Assembly (NCBI RefSeq): GCF_028583425.1
Contig: NC_072793.1
Span: 171,159,681-171,223,680 of the forward strand
Reading direction: 5' to 3'
Origin: Eublepharis macularius
Taxonomy: Eukaryota > Chordata > Lepidosauria > Squamata > Eublepharidae
Length of the DNA: 64,000 bases
Shown here: one piece after another, positions 51,692-64,000 of the stretch
Layout: each line of letters begins with the position of its first letter
Position numbering within the stretch: position 1 is the stretch's first letter
Made by a program: the position numbers and the translations under genes
The notes under the pieces: model-generated
Seen by the model: only the letters and a program-made list of their open reading frames with translations
Databases searched by the model: none
Told to the model about the DNA's origin: nothing

Positions 51692-51742
<51 letters not shown>
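51692..51742. repeat. (ATC)n microsatellite
   Basis: About 16 CAT triplets start directly at the right Penelope arm. Confidence 0.9.
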
Positions 51743-52291
51743 TATTATATTAGGAGGTGCTTTTCCAGAGTTTACAGCTACTTGTGTTGATGTGTTCCTC
51801 ATGGAATACACAGGCACCACCCAGTGCAGTATTTTTGCAGTCTCAGCAAAAGTCACAGTTCCTGATGGCAAACTACAGAGAGTCAGAGTCTGAGAATCAT
51901 TTTGTTCAAAGATGAAGTTTGCAACTGAGCCAATTCATGGCCAAAAATGTACTGGCCGAAAATGGTACCTTCTCATTCTGGTCAAAGCAGGGGCTTCCCT
52001 CCAGTCTGGGCGTTGCCTTACCTTGGATAAGATGTGGCTGTGGAGGGAACTCTGGTGGCTTCTCTGCCACTTGAATTTGTTCTTCGCTGGCATTTCAGTC
52101 TAACCTGAGAAAGAAAAAGGCAGAGAATTGCAAATGCCAGATGAATGATTAGTAGCCCATAATACACTCCAAACTCTGCTATTACTTGCCTGCTGTGCGC
52201 TTCTGGAGAGAGACAGTCAACCTTGCTTGGAATCGCTGAATATATGTGACTCAAAAGGATCATAATTATGTTTATTTTCCCTGATAAACAG

Positions 52292-52384
52292 GACCTCAGA
52301 TTGCCAAACCTGACCTCATATCTTGGCTGGAAGAGGAGGAAGGTCTTTTTCTCCTGGTGTCTGATGAAGATGATGGATTGGCAG
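52292..52384 (+). CDS. KRAB-B box exon, gene D
   Basis: The 93-bp exon lies between TGATAAACAG and GTAGCT and reads GPQIAKPDLISWLEEEEGLF then LLVSDEDDGLA. KPDLISWLEEE matches the B-box core (K-P-D-x-I-x-x-L-E). It is entered and left in phase 1. Confidence 0.88.
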
Positions 52385-52877
52385 GTAGCTGCTTGGTTCT
52401 GTCATGGGATTGTGTGTTGCCTGCTCTTCCTTCCAAGGGCTGGTGGATTTGTGGACTTCTTTCTCCTCACATTTGCTTTTCCTCAAAAGAACTTGGATGA
52501 CTTGTGAAGGCTGTAGATCTTGAACATATGAAAATATGCAGCCTCCTTATACCAAGTATAGCCAAGAGTGAAGGGATGGTCTTGCCAGCCCTGTGTCTGT
52601 AGGCCCAGGAGTTCAGAAAAGCCCTACTGCCTTTCAGATCTCCATCTTTGCTAGCCCCTGCCAGGAAAAGATCTGAACAAGTATCTCTATCCAGAGTTCT
52701 GGCTTTCCAGGTCTCTGTCCCTTTAGATGTGACATTCCACCCGAGGTTTTGGATGGTAAATCTTTTGTTTGCATCACCGTTCCTTTTTGTCAGATATGAG
52801 CTTGCAGCCAGGCTTCTGAACATTGGCAGAGTGCAATAGTAATTTGTGGAAGATAAACCCAATCTCTAGGGTGGAAG

Positions 52878-52975
52878 ACATTTCTCCACAGCAAGTCTTC
52901 TCCTTTAACTGGAGATGCCGGTCACTGAACCCGAGACCTTGTGCATGCAAAGCATGTCCTCTGACAGAGAAACGT
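52878..52975 (-). repeat. tRNA-like SINE fragment, minus copy
   Basis: The plus-strand text CTTTAACTGGAGATGCCGG, CTGAACCCGAGACCTTGTG and CATGCAAAGCATGTCC is the head of the 303-525 family reversed. Confidence 0.5.
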
Positions 52976-53957
52976 GACCCAAAACAAACTCCAGACAGCA
53001 CTCATGTGAACACATTTTAACTCCCTATCTCACCCCCAGGAACTAGCAGTGATTCTGATGGGCCTGGCACAGAGATTCCCTCAAAGTAGATCACCCCAAT
53101 GTAAAATTTGGCATCCTGCACAGGAAATGCTGGCTTTCCCCCGCATATTTTATACCTTAGCCAGGATTCATCCCTTCTGGAGAATAACCCATTGTATGTG
53201 GTTAACGCATCCTCTTGTGAAGCTGATTTAGTTACCCCAAAAACATGCAAATGGGGAGAGCTCCTCAGCAGATCCCCCCAGAGGCAGAGCAATTGAGGGT
53301 CAAGTAGGAAGGGCGGCCAGATCCAGAGCTCAGTCGGATATAGCACAGAAACCGAGTGAACACTTGTGGGAGGCAGGAGTGCTTGTCCCATCCATCGGTG
53401 GCAACGCAAGATTGACAGCTGCCACTCTTTCTGCTGGTGGTGCGACTCAAGGTGAATAGAGTATACTGTCACTGCCAAGATCGGCTTCTCTTTTTTTAAT
53501 ATAAACCTTAATTTTTCCCATTCCTTCTTTCTTCCCATGTTTAATTGCTAAGGAAAGAGGTTGCTGGAGAGAAAGCCTTGGTGGGGGGGGGGGGGACCCT
53601 TATTCCTTTATCGTAGTGGATGTGGATTATGTTCCCTAATACTGGGGTGCCCTTCTGAGGAGGGGCCATTTTATTGCACATCTCCCTTCCAGAGGGTCAG
53701 GAATAAATGCCCAGATGTAGTCAAAGCTCAACATACTACAAGGATGGGCCCAGTGGAAAGAGGAGCACTATTGATTAAATGTATCCTTGGGCTCAAGAAA
53801 ACATATCATTTGAAAATGTATTGCAATACTATGGCAGCATAAGTTTTATAAGCATGATCAAACAGTTTCCCAAAATATCCTCCCCCCAAATCCTTTCTCT
53901 TTTTCTCAGTTTAGCTCTTGAAATGTTTCTGTTGCTTGTTTTCTTCTGTCGTCTCTT

Positions 53958-54085
53958 TTGAGGTGCAGCGGAGGGGGTGAGCTGGCCTCTCCTGCTTCAG
54001 ATGAAATAGGCCCTGGAACACTCGTAGTGAGAAACAAAACATTTAAATGCCAGGAGTGTGGGGAAAGTTTCAGGGGAAAGCCTCT
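53958..54085 (+). pseudogene. Finger-exon remnant of gene D
   Basis: An open stretch of about 40 codons ends NKTFKCQECGESFRGK and then changes to repeat sequence (CCTCTTCAGACTACAGAAAT). It is the only finger-coding sequence in block D. Confidence 0.7.
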
Positions 54086-54235
54086 TCAGACTACAGAAAT
54101 CAGTTCACCTGGAGAAAATGGCTGTTTGGAGGGCGGACTATATGACATCACATCCTGCTGAGGTCCCTCCCCAAATTTGATCTTCCCCAGGCTGCACCCC
54201 CCAAATTTCCAGGAAATTCCTTACCTGGACTGAAG
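54083..54235. mobile_element. TAGGGTTGCC-family MITE fragment at the break of the D finger exon
   Basis: CAGACTACAGAAATCAGTTC, CCTGGAGAAAATGGCTGTTT and AAATTTCCAGGAAATTCC follow the family body in reverse. Its left edge coincides with the loss of finger sequence. Confidence 0.6.
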
Positions 54236-54317
54236 AATCCTATCACATTCCTGTTCTCTTTTTCCTGTTTTAAAATCCTGGCTTGTCTCCTTTGAGCTCT
54301 GGGCTGCTCCTTTATTA

Positions 54318-54319
<2 letters not shown>

Positions 54320-54380
<61 letters not shown>
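54320..54380. repeat. (GT)n microsatellite
   Basis: About 30 GT units lie at the position where block D has only GTGTGTGT (47353), so the run expanded after the duplication. Confidence 0.95.
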
Positions 54381-54382
<2 letters not shown>

Positions 54383-55014
54383 GGGAGGAGCGCAACAAGG
54401 AATCTTTTCCTGTGTTAAAAACTCCTTGCCACAGGAAAGCACCACAGCAAGCAGGGACAGAGGGCAGAAACTTTCTCCTTGCAGTGCTAACTTTCTGCAT
54501 GCAAGGAATTGTTTCCTTATACAAAAGAATATTTGTAGCTGAAACGTTCATAGCTGGCGTCTCCCACCTGCAGCCTCTAAGTCAGTCATTTCATCATTCC
54601 ACCTCAGGGCTCTTTCCCCCTCATTCCCAGCACACTCTTCTACTTCTGTGGAGTAGGCCTGGTAGTATTGGCTTCCCTCTGATGAGAGGAGGGAGTGGTC
54701 AAGGATTCATCTCCCAGGAATGGATTTTCAGGGCCTGGGAAGATTCATTTCAAGGAGGGGAAGGAGGGGAAGGAGGAATGAATGATCAAGGGAGATGGGA
54801 CTGCTCCCTCCATAAATAATGGCTGGTTTGCAGACAGAGATATTGGGTCAAGCATTCCTCAGTTCCCTAGATCAAATGCTGTATCTTGAATTGTACCCTG
54901 ATGCCAATCCAGAGAGCTCCATAGATGGGACTGGTACAGAAAGTGAGTGTGTGCTAAAAAGGGTTTCCCATCTTCTTTCTTTCCTTCCCAGGCGTCAGCA
55001 AAAAGACACTCTTA

Positions 55015-60456
<5,442 letters not shown>

Positions 60457-61254
60457 AATAGCAAAATGCATACAATACATAATACAGAAAAAGATTTTTT
60501 CCAGAGTTTTAAATCACAACCTTATTTCCTTTAAGAAAATGCCTTCTTAATCATTTCTGTTTTAAATCTGGTGTCCATGGAGAAAGAATGATGGAAAATA
60601 CAATCCTGAGTTCCTTTGAGGCTGAGGCTGCCACCTGTTGGCATAACAGTGGCACTACTGTTCTGTCCATAGCTACTGTACCATCATGTCTAGAAGATGC
60701 CACAGGGCACAGCTGTGAACAGGGGGAACCAACCAAACACAGAGCAGCAGTCATGGGGATCAAGCCCCATGGACAAATGAGTAGAGGGTTGGGAAGGGGC
60801 AGAGCAATGTACCACTTGGCTATGCCTATGACACACAACCCACCTCCTTAAAAGGACAGGCCCTCACCAATCTAAATGGAAGCAGCCTAAAAAAGGGGGG
60901 GTTAAGGGAGCTCCACCATTCCGAGCACTTGGGAGCATTCATAGGCAAGTCCACCCAGAAGTAATCCCAATGCAAAGCAATGGGGCCAACCCCCAGGGAA
61001 GCAGCATGGGGACAGCAAAAGGAATATGGAGACACACACAGGTGCCGAGCACCATGGGTCTCAGCCACAGCAGGAGCACCCCTGGTGACCACTGCCTGTG
61101 GAGCAGAATGGCCACCCCGGACTGCTCCACCACGAGCCATTAGAACACCACCTTCTTTGCTTCAGTCCAGTTAGGCTGTTTCTCATAGCTCAGGGAGGTC
61201 CTTAAACCCTCTTTGTTTTTTAATGAAAGGAACATTTCCACCCTCTCAGTTTCT
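60457..61254. other. 3' flank of gene E, nothing further recognised
   Basis: There is no clear AATAAA in the first 150 bp. Moderately GC-rich sequence follows without a recognised repeat. Confidence 0.35.
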
Positions 61255-61450
61255 GTTGCCTTTTTGTCTATTGGGAATGTAAAGCAGCTTACATGGTTCT
61301 CCTCCCCTCCATTTTATCCTCACAACAACCCTGTAAGGTAGGTCTGGCTCAGAAGGAGTGCTGGCCCAAAGACATTTGGCAACATTCCATAGAAGAGTGG
61401 GGATTCGAAGGTGCAATCCAACATTCTAACTACCTCACCGAGCCTCTGTG
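61255..61450 (-). repeat. tRNA-derived SINE, minus copy
   Basis: TTTTATCCTCACAACAACCC, TGTAAGGTAGGTCTGGC and CAACATTCTAACTACCTCACC follow the family order. Confidence 0.6.
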
Positions 61451-62439
61451 TTTTTTTAATTTATTTTACAAAATTTGCATCCTGGTGACAAAGGTCACCA
61501 AGGCAGCTAACATATTAAAATGTATGACCAGAAGTATAAGGGAACAGATTTTGGACTTATCTAAAAAGGTTATAGAGGATGTGTCTGTGCACAGTAGAAG
61601 AGATAGCATGGCCTGTCAGCTAAACATGCCAGAAAGGGAGCCTAGAGACCTAGAACAGGATAGCCGTTGAGAGGGGCAAGAAACAAAGTAGTAACATAAT
61701 TATAGAGCCTTGTGTAGATTAGAAGCTGCCTAACACGTATCAATAGACGTTATTTGTTGAGACCCAGACACAGAGAGCATCTGAGATTGATAAGGCCATC
61801 CAGCTTCACAGAAGTGAAGATGTGATTTAAAGATGGGTGTATTCATTGAGAGGCAAACATATGTTTATGTGTATGAGAAACTTGTAACCACTACTTTAAG
61901 CAGACTTCGTTAAGATAAAACATGGCAGGAATGAACTAACGATTTTTATATATTTTAAGACATTTCAAGCATAGATAACCTCGTATGGTGTTTGAAGAAA
62001 ATTAATCAGCCAAGAATATGTGCCCATATCAAGTGGGACAGTGAGCTATTGTTAGAAGATGATTCCAAAACCTATATATATATGAGATGTTGAATTGATT
62101 GAGAGATTTTTAAAAGAAGGGGCCCCTTGCTTGTACCCTGCTTACCTTTTGGTATATTATTGACTCCTTAACTCCTTTAATTGCTCTCCTTTAACAATGA
62201 ATGGCATAGTTTTCTGTTGATTTAGTCAATGTTAAAATGTTATAGTTTTGTTTTAATAAAAGATTGAAATGGAAGCAGAGACTCTCTAGCAGTATTACTT
62301 GTATAGTAAACCTGAAATGGACCGAAATGTTTTTAAAGCATACTTCTTGCCAGGAACTAAAAAGATCTCATACAGGAAAGCTAACTATAGATGCCTATGG
62401 CTTCTTAAATGCATGCCTGTATTGGAACCAGAGTCATCC
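61451..62439. other. Spacer without recognised feature
   Basis: AT-rich sequence. TATATATATGAGATG and AATAAAAGATTG occur, but nothing establishes a gene or a defined repeat. Confidence 0.35.
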
Positions 62440-63550
62440 AGAACAACGCACAATAAAATCACATTTCAAAACCATTAAAAGCACCCAATAAAAATCATTA
62501 TTAAAATAATTAAAACCAGAGCCAAAATAGATACAGAATCAAAACAACAGTGAAAAATATTGGACACGAAGGAGGGATCACTGAAGAATGCCAAAGAAAA
62601 CAAAAAACCTTCATTTACCGGCAGAGGATGGCAACAGAAGGGAACGGTGGGATTTCTCTGGGAAGAGAGTTCCAGCATTTCGGAGCAACTTCTGAGAAGG
62701 CCCTCTCCTGTGTTGCCACCTGCCTAATCTCAGAAGGTGGAGGGCACCCAAACCGGGCCTTTGAATATTACCATAGTGGTCAAGTAGGTTCATAAGGGAG
62801 TAGGCAGTCCTTTGGGTATGTTGGTCTCAAACCATATAGGGCTTAAACATCTGCATCAGCACCTAAAATTGTGCCTGGAAACAAATTGGGAGCCAGTGTA
62901 GAAACCAGGGCTCATTTTGAGGGGGAATGCGCAGGAACGCAGTTCCAGTAGTTCCCCAAAGAGGTCACATGTCAAGTGGCCCCGCCCACTTGACTTTCAG
63001 CCATTTGGGGCCCGTTTCAGCTTGGATTGAGGCCGAAACAGCCCGGATTGGGCCTATGATGGGTGGTGAATCACTCTCCCACTCAGCAGCGGCCCGATCC
63101 TGACCATTTTGGGCCCCTTTTCGGCCATTTTCAGCCCCTTTTTGCCATTTTGGGCCCAATTTCAGCCCTGAATGGCCAGGATTGGGTCCAAAACAGCCAG
63201 GGTCGGTGATGTCAGGGGGTGTAGCATACGCAAATCAGTTATGCCAATGACACACTTCTGGTGATGTCAAGAGGCGTGGCAAATGCTAATGAGTTGTGCT
63301 AATTATTATGCTAATGAGTTCTGCTCTTTTTCTACTAAATGACCCCTGGTAGAAACCAAGCCAAGACTGGAGTGATAGCCCTACGACTCACTCCAGTCAA
63401 TATCCTGGTTACAGCATTTTGCACCTACTGAAGTTGCCAAATACTTCTCAAGGGTAGTCCTACATCGAGTGAATTTCAGTAATCTAACCTAGATGTAAAC
63501 AGGGCATGCACCAGAGCATCCAGATCTTTCCTGCCTAGAAATGGCTGCAG
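62440..63550. repeat. LINE 3'-region repeat (CR1-like) split by a hAT MITE
   Basis: CACATTTCAAAACCATTAAAA, GGGAAGAGAGTTCCAGCATT and GGCCCTCTCCTGTGTTGCC, then after the MITE CAAGCCAAGACTGGAGTG and CATCGAGTGAATTTCAGTAA. Same family as 16.6, 37.1 and 48.0 kb. Confidence 0.5.
62906..63348. mobile_element. hAT-type MITE (CAGGGCTCATTTTGAGGG), 443 bp
   Basis: CAGGGCTCATTTTGAGGGGG...CTACTAAATGACCCCTG is flanked by a perfect 8-bp duplication GTAGAAAC (62898-62905, 63349-63356). It is non-coding, with repeated TTTTGGGCCC(C/A) and TTCGGCCATTTTC segments inside. Confidence 0.85.
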
Positions 63551-63599
63551 CTGACTAACCAGTCAAAGCTGGTAAAAGACGCTCCTGGCCACAGTTGCC

Positions 63600-64000
63600 A
63601 TTGGTTTATCCAGCAATAGCAGGGCTGGGGGGGCAGGGGGGGTCACTTGCTCTGGGTGCTGCCAAACAGAGGGCACCAGAGTGGCTGGGAGCACGCATGC
63701 CTGCCCTCCAGAGGCAACATGGGCAGTGGTGTGGGAAGGCTGGGAGGCCGCCCGTGCTGCGCTGGGCGTCTGCCATGCTGATGGGGTGGCTGGCTTGCTG
63801 TGCACTCCCGGCCCTCCAGCAGCAGCACGGGCGGGCTGGGAGGCCACCCGTGCCATGTGCCGGCAGTGCTGATGGGGCAGCCGGCTTGCTGCACGCTTCC
63901 AGCCCTCCAGCGGCAGTGCAGGCAGCACACTCCCGGGGGGCACCCTGTGTGATGACATCATGGAAATGACATCATCACACACTCCTTGGAGCGTGCACAT
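63600..64000. repeat. GC-rich degenerate tandem repeat at window end
   Basis: Recurring units contain GCTGGGAGGCCNCCCGTGC, GGCTTGCTGTGCACTCCC and GGCCCTCCAGCAGCAGCA (about 70 bp apart). It resembles the minisatellite type at 41.8-42.6 kb; the right end is cut by the window. Confidence 0.45.

Noticed and set aside
53017-53538. 173-codon minus-strand open frame in block D
   Set aside because: The homologous region of block E (57.6-57.9 kb) is not open over the same span, so there is no sign of coding constraint.
54320-54540. Open frames of repeated VCVCVC or HTHTHT residues on both strands
   Set aside because: They are translations of the (GT)n microsatellite.

Overview
This is a vertebrate, almost certainly squamate reptile (lizard, possibly gecko-like), nuclear window. 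The evidence is spliced SCAN/KRAB/C2H2 zinc-finger genes together with 5S-rRNA-derived SINEs, tRNA-derived SINEs, CR1-type LINE tails, an L1 ORF1, Penelope fragments and many hAT-type short elements. The species call is inference from repeat content.

The window is a zinc-finger gene cluster. Four paralogous units lie in tandem on the minus strand: unit 1 (window start to about 4.7 kb, its finger array cut off by the window edge), unit 2 (7.5-14.2 kb), unit 3 (19.3-30.3 kb) and unit 4 (35.6-46.2 kb). Each unit reads, 5' to 3' on the minus strand: a non-coding first exon with a GGAAG-type promoter motif, a SCAN exon, two short linker exons, a 127-bp KRAB-A exon, and one exon with all the zinc fingers. 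The splice phases agree in every unit, giving predicted proteins of about 600, 599 and 567 residues for units 2-4. No KRAB-B exon was seen in this lineage.

From about 46 kb the orientation flips. Two plus-strand units of a second architecture follow (short first coding exon, KRAB-A, KRAB-B, then fingers, without SCAN). They arose by a tandem duplication of about 6.5 kb (about 47.3-53.9 kb and 54.25-58.3 kb). The downstream copy (KRAB-ZNF gene E) is intact with 12 canonical fingers and a predicted 603 residues. The upstream copy (D) keeps its KRAB exons, but its finger array is reduced to half a finger that runs into a repeat.

Introns and spacers are packed with mobile DNA. Notable items are: a target-site-flanked L1-type element that carries only an intact ORF1 (HAL1-like, 22.07-23.62 kb); Penelope-derived blocks whose terminal repeats contain hammerhead-ribozyme-like cores arranged as inverted pairs (45.7 and 50.8-51.7 kb); four near-perfect foldback palindromes with a shared CGCG-rich core; two solo LTR fossils with 5-bp target duplications and a third candidate; and several hAT-type MITEs with 8-bp target duplications.

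Functionally, the host genes are expected to be nuclear DNA-binding repressors. The fingers read DNA, KRAB recruits the TRIM28 co-repressor and SCAN mediates dimerisation. The density of young repeats beside them fits the general role of KRAB-zinc-finger clusters in transposon silencing, but no target is shown by the sequence.
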